Source: Casimicrobium huifangae (GTDB lineage Bacteria > Pseudomonadota > Gammaproteobacteria > Burkholderiales > Casimicrobiaceae). From it: a stretch of 64,000 nt of DNA. Positions 46,788-56,293 of the stretch are shown piece by piece. The translations under genes were made by a program, and so were the position numbers. Location: contig NZ_CP041352.1 in assembly GCF_009746125.1 (NCBI RefSeq), positions 3,084,436 to 3,148,435 of the forward strand. The letters run 5' to 3'. Each line of letters starts with the position of its first letter. The first letter of the stretch is position 1. Under the pieces are notes generated by a model that saw nothing but the letters and a program-made list of their open reading frames with translations, made no database searches and was not told the DNA's origin.

Positions 46788-48554
46788 TTGCAACGTCAAA
46801 TCCAGAGCCCAAGCGCGGCGTCGGTGACCGGGCGGCCATGCCCCAATCAATGGGCGTTGGCAAAACACCTGGTCAGCGTCGTCGGCGCGGCGTTTGCCGT
46901 GCTCGCGTCGCAGTCCGCGAGCGCCGCTATTGACGACATCGCAGCAGGTTACGCGGCGACGTGCATCGTGGTCGACGGCGGCGTGCGATGCTGGGGCAGC
47001 GGCGGCAGCGCTGTTGGCGCCTCGGACGGCCAGTCGACCGCGCCCGTGCAGATGATCGCCGCCAGCAGTGGGGCCACTCGCGTCGCTGTCGGGCGCGACC
47101 ATGCCTGCGCGGTGGTGGCAGGTGGCCTCGTGTGTTGGGGCAACCAGACAGCCGGCGCCCTCGGCAATGGCGCGACTTCCGGCTACACCACCCCCGTGCA
47201 ATCCGTCTCCGCCGGCGCGGGAATCACGGCGGTGGCAGCCGGCGACAGTTTCACGTGTGTACTGCAAGGCGGCGGCGTCCGCTGCACTGGCACGAACACG
47301 ATGGGGCAACTGGGCGACAACACGGCCGCGTCTCGCTCTGCGTTCGGCGATGTCACGGGTATGGGTTCCGGCACCGGTTACGTCGCGCTGGCTGCTGGAG
47401 GCTTTCACGCCTGCGCCGCCACCAGCGCGAGCGGGGGGCTGTATTGCTGGGGGCAAAACACTTATGGTCAACTTTTTCGCAATTCGCCTACGACTGCGTT
47501 TTTGCCGTTCCAGGCGGACCTTTCTGCGCCGGTTAGTGCCGTCCGAGCGGGCACAAGTGCCTCGTGTGGTCTGCTCGCCGATACCAGCGTCTGGTGCTAC
47601 GGCTATGCCGCGTCGGGACAGCTCGGCAATGGCCTCCTTGTCCAGACCTTGGCCCCTGCGATTTCCAGTGGAGCGTCCGACGTGTCGCTGGGTCTCGGTC
47701 ATGCGTGCGCGATCGTGAATGGCGGCATCCAGTGCTGGGGAAACAACTTATCGTTGTCCATACTTGGCAACGATGTCACTGGTGGAATCCAGCCTTCTCC
47801 CATACAAGTGCCAACATTTCCTGCCGGGTCTGGCGCAACACGCGTCGCCGCTGCGACAGCACACACCTGTGCGATCGTGAATGGCGGGGTGCGTTGTTGG
47901 GGATCAGACGGCAGTTCACGTCTCGGCTTTTTCTTTGATGTCCCGGTGAACGTCAGCCGATTTGGGCCTGGGAACGGTACGGTCACCTCCCAAGGCGGGG
48001 AAGTCAACTGCGGCGGCATCTGCCGTGCATGGTTTGTCTACAACAGCAATGTGGTGCTCACTGCAACGCCCACGGCTGGCGCGACCCTCCTGCGGTGGGA
48101 TGGCGTTACCTGCACTGAAGGGAACACCGGCCCGACGTGCTCATTCGCGCTCGACCTGCCTTCGTTCGGTCAGGCGAACGTACGCGTCATCTTTGGCAAG
48201 CCGATGCTCAATATTGACAACTCCGCCGCCGCGACTGCGGCAGACCCGGCGACCGACGGCATATTGCTGCTGCGCTACCTGCTCGGGTTCCGCGGCGCAA
48301 CGCTGATCGCCAACGCCCGTGGCAGCGCGGGCGCCAGCCCGCTGCGCGATGCAACCGAGATCGAAGCGTATCTCGCCGCCAATCTCGGTGCGCTTGATGT
48401 AGATCGCGACGGTCAAACGCTTGCGCTGACTGACGGCCTGATGATTCTGCGCCGGCTACTCGGCCTCGACGGCGCAGCGGTAACTGCAGGCGTCAATCGT
48501 GGCCCCAACAGCGACGCGGATGTGCTGACCTGGATCGACGCGCTGAAGCCTTGA
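46788..48554 (+). CDS. Secreted RCC1-type beta-propeller protein with dockerin-like C-terminus
   Basis: A 588-residue exported protein. The start is TTG 46788, with GGGGAG 6 nt upstream; a signal peptide follows (AFAVLASQSASA). Seven RCC1-like units are seen (variants of GGVRCWG...LGNG), about one seven-bladed propeller, with a conserved Cys in most blades. Next comes a GNGTVTS..GGICRAWFVYNSNVVLTATPT repeat domain, and finally two calcium-loop-like repeats (MLNIDNSAAATAADPATDGILLLR; LDVDRDGQTLALTDGLMILR) related to the tail of the protein at 17923. Probably a surface or extracellular binding protein. It separates two idn-like genes. Confidence 0.75.
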   Translation: MQRQIQSPSAASVTGRPCPNQWALAKHLVSVVGAAFAVLASQSASAAIDDIAAGYAATCIVVDGGVRCWGSGGSAVGASDGQSTAPVQMIAASSGATRVAVGRDHACAVVAGGLVCWGNQTAGALGNGATSGYTTPVQSVSAGAGITAVAAGDSFTCVLQGGGVRCTGTNTMGQLGDNTAASRSAFGDVTGMGSGTGYVALAAGGFHACAATSASGGLYCWGQNTYGQLFRNSPTTAFLPFQADLSAPVSAVRAGTSASCGLLADTSVWCYGYAASGQLGNGLLVQTLAPAISSGASDVSLGLGHACAIVNGGIQCWGNNLSLSILGNDVTGGIQPSPIQVPTFPAGSGATRVAAATAHTCAIVNGGVRCWGSDGSSRLGFFFDVPVNVSRFGPGNGTVTSQGGEVNCGGICRAWFVYNSNVVLTATPTAGATLLRWDGVTCTEGNTGPTCSFALDLPSFGQANVRVIFGKPMLNIDNSAAATAADPATDGILLLRYLLGFRGATLIANARGSAGASPLRDATEIEAYLAANLGALDVDRDGQTLALTDGLMILRRLLGLDGAAVTAGVNRGPNSDADVLTWIDALKP

Positions 48555-48682
48555 TCGGGCGCTGAAGCCCTGACATCACGTCACGCAGCGACCAGACAGC
48601 AAGCCTGTATAAAACGACGGCTGCGGCGCCACGTCTGCCTCGGTGGGCAACTGCCTGGGGCCGAGGACGAAGGGACGAGAAC

Positions 48683-49723
48683 ATGTTGATGGCAATGCTT
48701 TACGGCGCGAAAGATTTGCGCCTGGAACGCGGCGACGAGCCGCCGGTGGGCGACGGACAGGTCAAGGTGCGCTTCGGCGCGGGCGGCATCTGTGGCAGTG
48801 ACCTTTCGTACTACGGCAAAGGCCGCGTGGGAGATTTCGCGGTGATGCAGCCGCTTTGCCTTGGCCACGAAGTTTCCGGCGAGGTGGTGGAAGTGGGCGC
48901 CGGTGTTACCCGCGTGAAAAAGGGCGATCGCGTGGCGATCAACCCGAACCAGCCTTGCCGCATCTGTCGCACTTGCGTGGCTGGCAAAGGGCATCTGTGT
49001 CTGAAAATGAATTTCTACGGCAGCGCAGCGGTGTTTCCGCACATTCAGGGCGTGTTCCGCGAGGTGATTGTCGCCAGCGAGGCACAGTGCTTTCCGGTGC
49101 CACAAAGCTGTGACTTCCGCACGGCAGCGATGGCGGAGCCGCTGGCCGTGGCGCTGCACGCGGTACGCCGCGCTGGCTCGCTGGTCGGCAAGTCGGTGCT
49201 GGTCACTGGCGTCGGCCCGATCGGCAGCCTTTGCGTGCTCGCGGCGCGGCGGGCGGGCGCCGCCCGCATCGTGGTAACCGACGTTGCCGACGGGGCGCTG
49301 AAGCGCGCCGGGGCGCTGGGCATCGACGACGCCGTCAACGCCGTGAGTGCGCCCGAGCGCGTTGAGGCCTGGTACGCCAACAAGGGCAGCTTCGACGTGA
49401 CCTTTGAATGCTCCGGCAATGCTGCCGCCATGACCACCGCCATTCAGGCCACCGCGTCGGGCGGTTGCGTGGTGCAGGTGGGGATGATCGCAGGGCCGAC
49501 GGCCGACATCCCGGTCAACCGCTTCGTCTCGCGCGAAGTGGATCTGCTCGGCGCCTTCCGCTTTGACAGCGAATATGGGGCCGCAGTGCGTGAGCTGGCC
49601 ACGGGCGGCATCGACGTGTCGCCGCTGCTAACCCATACCTTCAAGATGACCGCGGCCAACGATGCCTTCGCCGTCGCGGCAGACCGGTCACAAAGCATGA
49701 AGGTGCATCTGGTGTTCGGCTGA
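48683..49723 (+). CDS. idnD: L-idonate 5-dehydrogenase-like zinc alcohol dehydrogenase
   Basis: A 346-residue medium-chain dehydrogenase. Zinc-site text GGICGSDLSYYGKG and LGHEVSGEVVEVG is intact, and the structural-zinc loop has four Cys (CRICRTCVAGKGHLC). The NAD motif is VLVTGVGPIGSLCVLAARRAGA. The pattern fits L-idonate 5-dehydrogenase more than other sorbitol-type enzymes. It would work with the IdnO-like SDR encoded at 45913-46683. ATG 48683; TTG/ATG neighbours are possible. Confidence 0.86.
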   Translation: MLMAMLYGAKDLRLERGDEPPVGDGQVKVRFGAGGICGSDLSYYGKGRVGDFAVMQPLCLGHEVSGEVVEVGAGVTRVKKGDRVAINPNQPCRICRTCVAGKGHLCLKMNFYGSAAVFPHIQGVFREVIVASEAQCFPVPQSCDFRTAAMAEPLAVALHAVRRAGSLVGKSVLVTGVGPIGSLCVLAARRAGAARIVVTDVADGALKRAGALGIDDAVNAVSAPERVEAWYANKGSFDVTFECSGNAAAMTTAIQATASGGCVVQVGMIAGPTADIPVNRFVSREVDLLGAFRFDSEYGAAVRELATGGIDVSPLLTHTFKMTAANDAFAVAADRSQSMKVHLVFG

Positions 49724-49820
49724 CACCCCACCGGCGCCTTTAGCAGGGCGCGAGTGATCGAACAGTGCACGTCGTCGGGCGATTTGTTTCGCTGGGCGGA
49801 ATTCTGCGTACACATATGTC

Positions 49821-49848
49821 AATGACAATGTACTATCCCATTGTCATT
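49821..49848. promoter_or_regulatory. 28-bp palindrome upstream of the binding-protein gene
   Basis: AATGACAATG (49821-49830), spacer TACTATCC, CATTGTCATT (49839-49848): perfect 10-bp arms. The spacer contains TACTAT, a plausible -10 box, so a bound repressor would block transcription. It ends 25 bp before the start codon of the gene at 49874. Confidence 0.6.
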
Positions 49849-49873
49849 TTCATAAGCTGTACGAGGTGTTGCT

Positions 49874-51046
49874 GTGCTTGCAAATCGAGAACACTGTCAT
49901 ACTGAACGTCCTTTTTTGGCCGTTTGCGACCGCACATGGCGTTCAGCGGTGGCGTCTGTCATGCTATTGGCATCGTCGATCGCGTTGGCGGCACCGGCCC
50001 GCGACATCGTGATCGCACAGGTGGCGCCGCAAACGGGCGTCCAGGCCAGCTCGGGCAAGGCCTACACCGCCGGTCTGCGGCTGGGATTCACTGCCGCCAA
50101 CGCGAACGGCGGCATCAATGGCGTCCCGGTGCGGCTGGTCACGGTTGACGATGCCTACAAGCCCGAAGAAACCGTGCGGCTGGCCAAAGAACTGCTCGCC
50201 AGGGAATCGCCGGTGGCCTTTGCCGCCACGGTGGGCACCGCCAACGCCGATGCCCTGATCAAGGCCGGCGTACTGACGGAAAGCGGCGTGCCGCTGGTGG
50301 GCCCGAGTTCCGGCGCCGGCAGCGTGATTGGCCAGCCGGGCATTTACAGCACCAAGGCCAGCTACGCCGATGAGGTGAACCAGCTCTTTTCCACGCTCAA
50401 CAGCATGGGGCTGTCACGTGTGGCTGTGCTTTATCAGGACGACGGCTATGGCCGCGACCTGCTCAACAGCGCCAACGCACTGGCCCCGAAATACAAGATC
50501 GAGCTGGTGGCCCGCAGCCCCTACGACCGGATCACCGGCAACGTCGAGAAGCCGATCAACGACTTGCTCAAGGTCGATACGCAAGTCATCTTTCTCGCCG
50601 CCATTTCGGCGCCGGCAGCCAACTTCATCAAGGGTTACAAGCAGCGTGGCGGCACCGCCATGCTGATCGGCCCGTCGCCGGTGGATATTGCCTATCTGCA
50701 GAAGAACCTCAGCAAGGAGCAATTGCGCGGCTATGTCGCCTCCACCGTGGGGCCGATCGAAACCCGCACCTCGCTGCCCATCATCCGCGACTACCTGAAG
50801 CTCAAGGCTGCCAATCCCTCGCCAGACTACGGCATTCGCTCGCTTGAGGGCTACGTGACAGCGCGGGTGATCGTGGCTGGGCTGCAGCGCGGCAAGGCCA
50901 CGCCCGATGGCCTGCAGCAGGGGCTGAAGTCGATCCGCGCACTTGACCTGGGCGGCGTCAGCGTCGACTACTCGGACTTGAAGCGCGGCGGCAGCAACTA
51001 CGTCGATTTCGTCACCATCGACCGTTCCGGCTCGATTGTGCGTTAA
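49874..51046 (+). CDS. ABC-type branched-chain amino acid/aromatic binding protein (LivJ-like)
   Basis: A 390-residue periplasmic type 1 binding protein: signal (AVASVMLLASSIALAAP), then IVIAQVAPQTGVQASSGKAYTAGLRLGFTAANANGGING and the VALYQDDGYGRDL-type segment. It would bind amino acids or aromatic acids for an ABC importer. No permease follows directly; LivHMGF lies 6.6 kb downstream. GTG 49874. A strong palindrome precedes it, and repeat copy 4 begins on its stop codon. Confidence 0.88.
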   Translation: MLANREHCHTERPFLAVCDRTWRSAVASVMLLASSIALAAPARDIVIAQVAPQTGVQASSGKAYTAGLRLGFTAANANGGINGVPVRLVTVDDAYKPEETVRLAKELLARESPVAFAATVGTANADALIKAGVLTESGVPLVGPSSGAGSVIGQPGIYSTKASYADEVNQLFSTLNSMGLSRVAVLYQDDGYGRDLLNSANALAPKYKIELVARSPYDRITGNVEKPINDLLKVDTQVIFLAAISAPAANFIKGYKQRGGTAMLIGPSPVDIAYLQKNLSKEQLRGYVASTVGPIETRTSLPIIRDYLKLKAANPSPDYGIRSLEGYVTARVIVAGLQRGKATPDGLQQGLKSIRALDLGGVSVDYSDLKRGGSNYVDFVTIDRSGSIVR

Positions 51047-51168
51047 CAGCCATTCGCTGAAACCAGCATCCGAACTGGGCTTGGGTGCCGATTTCCCATA
51101 AAGTCGAGTTAGTGCAAAAACGTGCTTTAAGCCCAATTGAAATGCGGATTTTCATGAAAAGCTGATTG
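51045..51168. repeat. Intergenic palindromic repeat, family A, copy 4 (most complete)
   Basis: About 124 nt, beginning on the TAA stop of the binding-protein gene. Left half AACAGCCATTCGCTGAAACC...GAACTGGGCTTGGGTGCC reverse-matches the right half GTGCTTTAAGCCCAATTGAA...TTTTCATGAAAAGCTGATT over roughly 44 nt with scattered mismatches; central CATAAAGTCGAG. It could fold into one long hairpin, like ERIC elements in size and form. Confidence 0.7.
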
Positions 51169-51284
51169 ACCAGGCTGTGGCATTGCGTCCTGCCGACGCA
51201 AGCCGCCTGACGAAGGGAAGTTTCTCGCGTCCATAAAATCGGGCAATCGCGTCGGTAACGGCGCCCGCTTTCTGCCGCCCGCTC

Positions 51285-51947
51285 ATGCTCGACTGCATCA
51301 CCCTCGAACCCGACTCACCCGCCACCGCCTGTGTCATCTGGATGCATGGCCTTGGCGCTGACGGCAACGATTTCGTCCCCATCGTCCCTGAGCTGAATCT
51401 GCCCACCGGGCACGGCGTGCGCTTTGTATTCCCCAACGCACCAACGATGCCAGTCACCATCAACGGCGGCTATGTCATGCGCGCCTGGTACGACATCATC
51501 TCTGCCGAGCTGGACAAACGCGCCGACGAGGGCGGCGTGCGCCGCAGTCAGGCGCTGATCGAGGAACTGATCGCCGACCAGCGCAGCAAGGGCATTGCCG
51601 CTGATCGCATCCTGCTCGCGGGTTTCTCACAGGGTGGCGTGATCGCCTTGCAGACGGGTTTGCGACACCCGGACAAGCTCGCCGGCATCATGGCGCTCTC
51701 CACCTATCTGGCCTGCGCTGACTCGCTCGGGGTTGAGGCTTCGGCCGCCAACCGGCAGATTCCGCTGTTCATGGTGCATGGTTCGATGGACCCGGTGATT
51801 CCGGTCGCGCTCGCCAAGCTGTCGAAGGCACGACTGGAGACCCACGGCTACAAAGTCGAATGGCATGAATACGGCATGCCGCACTCAGTGTGCGCCGAGG
51901 AAATTGACGACATCGCGGCGTTCCTGAAGCGCGTGCTGGCGCTTTGA
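51285..51947 (+). CDS. Carboxylesterase/acyl-protein thioesterase-like alpha/beta hydrolase
   Basis: A 220-residue hydrolase of the phospholipase/carboxylesterase (EstB, APT1-like) family: VIWMHGLGADGNDF oxyanion loop, nucleophile GFSQGGVIAL, acid in MVHGSMDPVIPV and His in YGMPHSVC. Complete and typical in length. ATG 51285 (MLDCITLEPD). Confidence 0.92.
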   Translation: MLDCITLEPDSPATACVIWMHGLGADGNDFVPIVPELNLPTGHGVRFVFPNAPTMPVTINGGYVMRAWYDIISAELDKRADEGGVRRSQALIEELIADQRSKGIAADRILLAGFSQGGVIALQTGLRHPDKLAGIMALSTYLACADSLGVEASAANRQIPLFMVHGSMDPVIPVALAKLSKARLETHGYKVEWHEYGMPHSVCAEEIDDIAAFLKRVLAL

Positions 51948-51978
51948 TCCGGCTTCATTCCATCAACAGCATGCAGCG

Positions 51979-52941
51979 TTGCGCATCGTGGCGGTGACGT
52001 CCTGCCCGTCGCCGCTCGACGCGCTGCTTGATGAGCTGCACGATGCGGACGTACGCCGCCTCGCCTGGAGCATCGGCTCGCCAGCACTGTTCGACGCCCG
52101 CCGCCCCGAATGGCAAGGCCGGCTGCGCGACGATGACTGGTCGCAGCAAGAGCTGACGCGCTGCCACGAATGGCTGCTCGCGCTCGACCGTGATCCGGCG
52201 TCGCTGTACGAGGCGCTGGGCGACCCGACAGTCGCCACGCCGCTCGGCCATACCTTCGAAAAGTTCGTGCTGTTCTGGCAGGCGGCGCGACCAGATGTGC
52301 GCGCCGCGACGCGCGGCCTGATCGTACGTGAGGGCGGGCGCACCCGCGGCGAATTCGACATCGTGCTGTTGCGCCACGATGGCGTGATTGAAACCCTGGA
52401 AGTGACGGTCAAGTTCTACCTGAATCTGCGCCCCGATCTCGGTATCGATGGCTGCATCGGTCCGCGCGCCTTCGACCGCATGAGCGACAAATACGCCAAG
52501 ATGACCACGCGGCAGACCGATCTCGGCCACACCGACGCCGGGCGCGCCACCATCGCACGCTGGCTGGAGCAATGCAGTGGCGAGACGGTCGACGCTGATG
52601 CGCTGCTTGTGGAAAACCACGCCCTCGCCAGAGGCTATGTGTTTCACACAGCGGCAGACGTGGCGATACCGGTCGAGCTGTCACCCGTCCACAACCGCGG
52701 CCTGTGGCAGACCGACGAACAGCCGCTGCCAGACGTCGTACCGGACCAGTGGCGCCTGCTCAGTGGCCGCGAGTGGCTGGGCAACTATCGCGGCAACCCG
52801 CAGGAAAGCGGATGGCCCATTGATCCGGCAATGCCACGACTATTGGCGCAGGTCGCGGGCGTTGGCGAAGACGCCACCGTGTGCGAGGTTGCGCGTCGCT
52901 TTGTCGTGCGCGCAGACGCCGGTCTGCTCAAATCGGTCTGA
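51979..52941 (+). CDS. DUF1853 family protein
   Basis: A 320-residue protein of the DUF1853 group. It has HTFEKFVLFWQ near residue 95, RTRGEFDIVLLRHDGVIETLEVTVKFYLN and CIGPRAFDRMSDKYAKM, then a C-terminal WLGNYRG. The E-x-D-I and E-V-T-V-K text looks like a PD-(D/E)xK-type nuclease core, which is suggestive only. The track start is TTG 51979; GTG at 51988 is an alternative. It ends 1 nt before the acyltransferase start. Confidence 0.8.
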   Translation: MRIVAVTSCPSPLDALLDELHDADVRRLAWSIGSPALFDARRPEWQGRLRDDDWSQQELTRCHEWLLALDRDPASLYEALGDPTVATPLGHTFEKFVLFWQAARPDVRAATRGLIVREGGRTRGEFDIVLLRHDGVIETLEVTVKFYLNLRPDLGIDGCIGPRAFDRMSDKYAKMTTRQTDLGHTDAGRATIARWLEQCSGETVDADALLVENHALARGYVFHTAADVAIPVELSPVHNRGLWQTDEQPLPDVVPDQWRLLSGREWLGNYRGNPQESGWPIDPAMPRLLAQVAGVGEDATVCEVARRFVVRADAGLLKSV

Positions 52942-52942
52942 A

Positions 52943-55063
52943 ATGACGATAAACGACCGCCTGCCGGCAGCCACCGATTACCGGGCCGATATCGACGGAC
53001 TGCGCGCAGTCGCCGTCCTGTCGGTGATGCTCTATCACCTGAGCGCACACTGGCTGCCCGGTGGTTTTGTCGGCGTTGACATCTTCTTCGTCATTTCCGG
53101 CTTTGTGGTGAGTGCCTCGCTCACCCATGCGCCGAGCGACCGCTTTCACCGCTTCGTCGCCTTTTTCTATGCCCGACGGCTGCTGCGCATCGGCCCGGCG
53201 CTGGTGCTGGTGTTGCTGACCTCGGTGCTTGCGGCTTCGCTGTTCATTCCACGCGCGTGGCTGAGCGAATTCAACGAACGCACGGCGCTGTACGCGTTCT
53301 TCGGTCTCAGCAACTGGGTCTTGCAAACCAACGCAGACACCTACTTCGCGCCTCGCGCGGAGTTCAATCCTTACACCCACACCTGGTCGCTTGGCGTGGA
53401 AGAGCAGTTTTATCTGGCCTTCCCCTTCCTGTTTTTCGCCTGGGTCAAGCTGCGCGACAGCAAGCGAGGCCGCGTTGCGGCAACCGCGGCGCTGGCGCTG
53501 CTTGGCGCTGCATCGCTCGCAGCCTGCGTGTGGGCGACGAAACAGATGCCAGCTGCTGCCTTCTACGGCATCGCGTTTCGCTTCTGGGAGCTGGCCGTTG
53601 GCGTGCTGCTGTTTCAGCTGACCGCGAGCAACAGCAACGCAGAAGCACCCGATCGTCGCAATGTGTCGAGGTGGCTGGCGAGTGCCGGACCATGGCTGGG
53701 TGCTGCGGCTATTGCTGCCAGCTTCGCGTTGGTCGACGCCACGGCGTTCCCGTGGTTCTGGGCGCTGCCACCGGTGCTGGCGGCGGCAGCAGTCATCGGG
53801 GGTTGCAACGCCAATGTCGAACATCCGGTGCGCCGCCTGCTGGCTCATCCGATGGCCGTCTGGATTGGCAAGCGCTCCTATTCGCTCTACCTCTGGCATT
53901 GGCCGGTGTTTGTGCTGTTGCGCTGGACCATGGGGCTGGACGACTTCGCCACCCGTGCTGCAGCCCTGCTGTTGTCATTTGTGCTGGCCACACTCGCCTA
54001 CCGATGGGTTGAATTGCCGGTTCGCCAGCACCGCGGCCTTGCCCGACTATCACCGGCGATGCGAATCGGCGTGCTGCTTGCCATGATTGTGCTGGGATGG
54101 GGAGCCGCCCGCCTGATCCTGACCCAGCAACGGCACCTGAGCCTCAGCACGGTGGCACGCAACGCCGACGAGTGGTACGTCACCAGCCGCATGCCGGTGC
54201 AACTGATGCCACCCGAGACAAGTACGCGGCACTGTGAGGTTGGTGTCCGATATCGTGCACTGGCCGGTGGTCAGGTCATCTCATTCGAGCCCGCCCGCTG
54301 CCCGAATGTGCCCAAACCTCTGAACGGCAAGCTCAGCGTGATTGGCGACTCGCATGCCACCGCCTACTTGCCGCTGTTCGATCAGTTGAGCGCGGAGCTG
54401 GGCGTCAAAGTCAACGTCTATACCTACCCCGGTTGCGCGTTTGTCGACCTTCGGATGCCGATGAACATCGGTCGCGGACCAGGCTGCGTTGCATTTGCCC
54501 GCGAGGCAGCGGCCGAAGTAGCACGCGACGCAAGTCCCTCGGATGTACTGTTCCTCGCCTCCCTGCGGCAGCCGCGTTTTGCCGATCAATGGGCGGCGTT
54601 TGACCAGAGCGAAGTGCTTGCCGTTGCCCAAAGCGATACGCTGCGGCAGTGGTCACGTGAAGCACGCGATGAGGCGCCGGTGCTGCTGCGACCGGTGCTG
54701 GCGGCAGGCGTGAAGGTGCTCTTCGATGCACCAAAACCTGTGTTCTTGAGCCCGACCTTCCGCTGTGCAGACTGGTTCAATCGCGGCAATCCGGTGTGTC
54801 GAGGCGGCCTGCAGCAAACGCGTTCCTCGCTGGAGAATCTGCGCGCGCCGGTTATGGACAGCATCAGCGCTGTCGCCAGCGGCAATCCCGCGATTGCTGT
54901 GTGGGACAGCTTGCCGCTGCTGTGCCCGGAGGCGACCTGCAGCGCCCTGCAGGGGCAGCGCCCACTGTTCTTCGATGGTGACCACCTGAGCGCTTATGGC
55001 AACGCACGGCTCTATCCGGCGTTCCGCAGTACGGTGACGGCGCTGATGACGACGGGACGTTAA
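52943..55063 (+). CDS. Acyltransferase-3 family O-acyltransferase with SGNH domain (OafA/OatA type)
   Basis: A 706-residue membrane protein. The N-terminal acyltransferase-3 domain (ten or more helices) starts YRADIDGLRAVAVLSVMLYH and has FVGVDIFFVISGFVVS and YTHTWSLGVEEQFYLAFP. The C-terminal periplasmic SGNH hydrolase-like domain shows VIGDSHATAYLPLF and FFDGDHLSAYGNARLYP with Asp and His. Such proteins O-acetylate lipopolysaccharide or exopolysaccharide. ATG 52943, one base after the DUF1853 stop. The frame is open from 52577. Confidence 0.92.
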   Translation: MTINDRLPAATDYRADIDGLRAVAVLSVMLYHLSAHWLPGGFVGVDIFFVISGFVVSASLTHAPSDRFHRFVAFFYARRLLRIGPALVLVLLTSVLAASLFIPRAWLSEFNERTALYAFFGLSNWVLQTNADTYFAPRAEFNPYTHTWSLGVEEQFYLAFPFLFFAWVKLRDSKRGRVAATAALALLGAASLAACVWATKQMPAAAFYGIAFRFWELAVGVLLFQLTASNSNAEAPDRRNVSRWLASAGPWLGAAAIAASFALVDATAFPWFWALPPVLAAAAVIGGCNANVEHPVRRLLAHPMAVWIGKRSYSLYLWHWPVFVLLRWTMGLDDFATRAAALLLSFVLATLAYRWVELPVRQHRGLARLSPAMRIGVLLAMIVLGWGAARLILTQQRHLSLSTVARNADEWYVTSRMPVQLMPPETSTRHCEVGVRYRALAGGQVISFEPARCPNVPKPLNGKLSVIGDSHATAYLPLFDQLSAELGVKVNVYTYPGCAFVDLRMPMNIGRGPGCVAFAREAAAEVARDASPSDVLFLASLRQPRFADQWAAFDQSEVLAVAQSDTLRQWSREARDEAPVLLRPVLAAGVKVLFDAPKPVFLSPTFRCADWFNRGNPVCRGGLQQTRSSLENLRAPVMDSISAVASGNPAIAVWDSLPLLCPEATCSALQGQRPLFFDGDHLSAYGNARLYPAFRSTVTALMTTGR

Positions 55064-55159
55064 GCGCCCGGCCGACGCGCAGATTGGCGAGGATGCGGCC
55101 GGCAAGCGAGAACGAAGCGATGGCGAATTCGTCAGGCGGCCATACGCTAGAGTTGCGTG

Positions 55160-56164
55160 ATGTCTGCGCCCTGCATCGATATCCACAGTCATTTCTTCCC
55201 GCGTAACGCACCCGACTTCGCCCGGAAACTCGGCGCCGGATCGGGGCCGTGGGTGACGCTGCACGACCATGGCGATGGCACCGGCATGATGATGCTTGGC
55301 GACAAGCCGTTCCGACCGGTGCATTCGGCGTTGTGGGACACGGCAGCGCGGCTGGTCGAGATGGATGCCAGCCACGTTGAAACGCAAATCATCTGCGCGA
55401 CGCCGGTGATGTTTGCCTACGACGCGCCCGCCGTGGAGGCAGCTTATGTCGCTGCCTCGTACAACGACCTTGCGATCGAGTTCTGCGCACCTTCAGGCGG
55501 GCGCATCCGCGCGCTCGCACAGGTGCCACTGCAGGACGCCGACCTTGCCTGTGCCGAGCTGACCCGCGCGATGCGCGCAGGATGCGTCGGCGTGCAGATT
55601 GGCAACCACGTCGGTCCGCGCGAAATGGACGACGAAGGCATCGTGCGTTTTTTGGCGCATTGTGCGCATGAGGGCGCTGCCGTGCTGGTGCATCCCTGGG
55701 ACATGATGGGCGGCGAACGGCTCAAGCGCTGGATGAGCGCCTGGACTGTCGCGATGCCAGCCGAGACGCAATTCGGCATCATGGCAATGATTCTGGGCGG
55801 CGCGTTTGACCGGCTGCCGCGTGATCTCCGCATCTGTTTTGCGCATGGCGGCGGTGGTTTTCCGTACCTGCTTGGCCGCCTGGAGAATGCGTGGCATCGC
55901 CGTGACGTCGTGCGTGGTGATTCGAAACATCCGCCGAGTCACTATCTCGACCGTTTCAGCGTCGACAGCGCGGTGTTTGACCCACGCGCGCTGCGGCTGC
56001 TGATCGATACGATGGGCACAAATCGCATCATGGTTGGCAGCGACGCGCCCTTCCCGCTCGGCGAAGAGCACATTGGCGATCTGGTGCGCAATCAGCCGGA
56101 CGTTAACCCCGCTGACCGGGCCGCAATTTTGAGGGACAATGCAAAGACCTTTTTCCGGCTCTGA
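55160..56164 (+). CDS. ACMSD-like amidohydrolase (decarboxylase family)
   Basis: This 334-residue protein is close to 2-amino-3-carboxymuconate-6-semialdehyde decarboxylase (NbaD/ACMSD). Metal motif CIDIHSHFFP (His9, His11), VHPWDMMGG, FAHGGGGFPYLLGR and VGSDAPFPLGEEHIG are the family blocks. It would remove CO2 from the ring-cleavage product of 3-hydroxyanthranilate or a similar semialdehyde. GTG 55157 is an alternative start. The dioxygenase that would supply its substrate is not adjacent; a Liv-type transporter cluster follows. Confidence 0.85.
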   Translation: MSAPCIDIHSHFFPRNAPDFARKLGAGSGPWVTLHDHGDGTGMMMLGDKPFRPVHSALWDTAARLVEMDASHVETQIICATPVMFAYDAPAVEAAYVAASYNDLAIEFCAPSGGRIRALAQVPLQDADLACAELTRAMRAGCVGVQIGNHVGPREMDDEGIVRFLAHCAHEGAAVLVHPWDMMGGERLKRWMSAWTVAMPAETQFGIMAMILGGAFDRLPRDLRICFAHGGGGFPYLLGRLENAWHRRDVVRGDSKHPPSHYLDRFSVDSAVFDPRALRLLIDTMGTNRIMVGSDAPFPLGEEHIGDLVRNQPDVNPADRAAILRDNAKTFFRL

Positions 56165-56196
56165 GTCCACGTGCGTTGGACGCATGCCGGAAACCG

Positions 56197-56218
56197 AAAA
56201 TGCACTATGTTGCATTTT
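56197..56218. promoter_or_regulatory. Palindrome upstream of the Liv-type cluster
   Basis: AAAATGCA-CTATGT-TGCATTTT (56197-56218) has perfect 8-bp arms, 76 bp upstream of the binding-protein ATG and 33 bp after the amidohydrolase stop. It is followed by two more T (six in all), so it is either an operator or a weak A/T-rich terminator. Confidence 0.5.
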
Positions 56219-56293
56219 TTGTGGAAATCATCTAGATTCATACGCAAATCTGCGGCCACTCAGGCTGTTCTGCACGTAAACGGAGGAACTATC

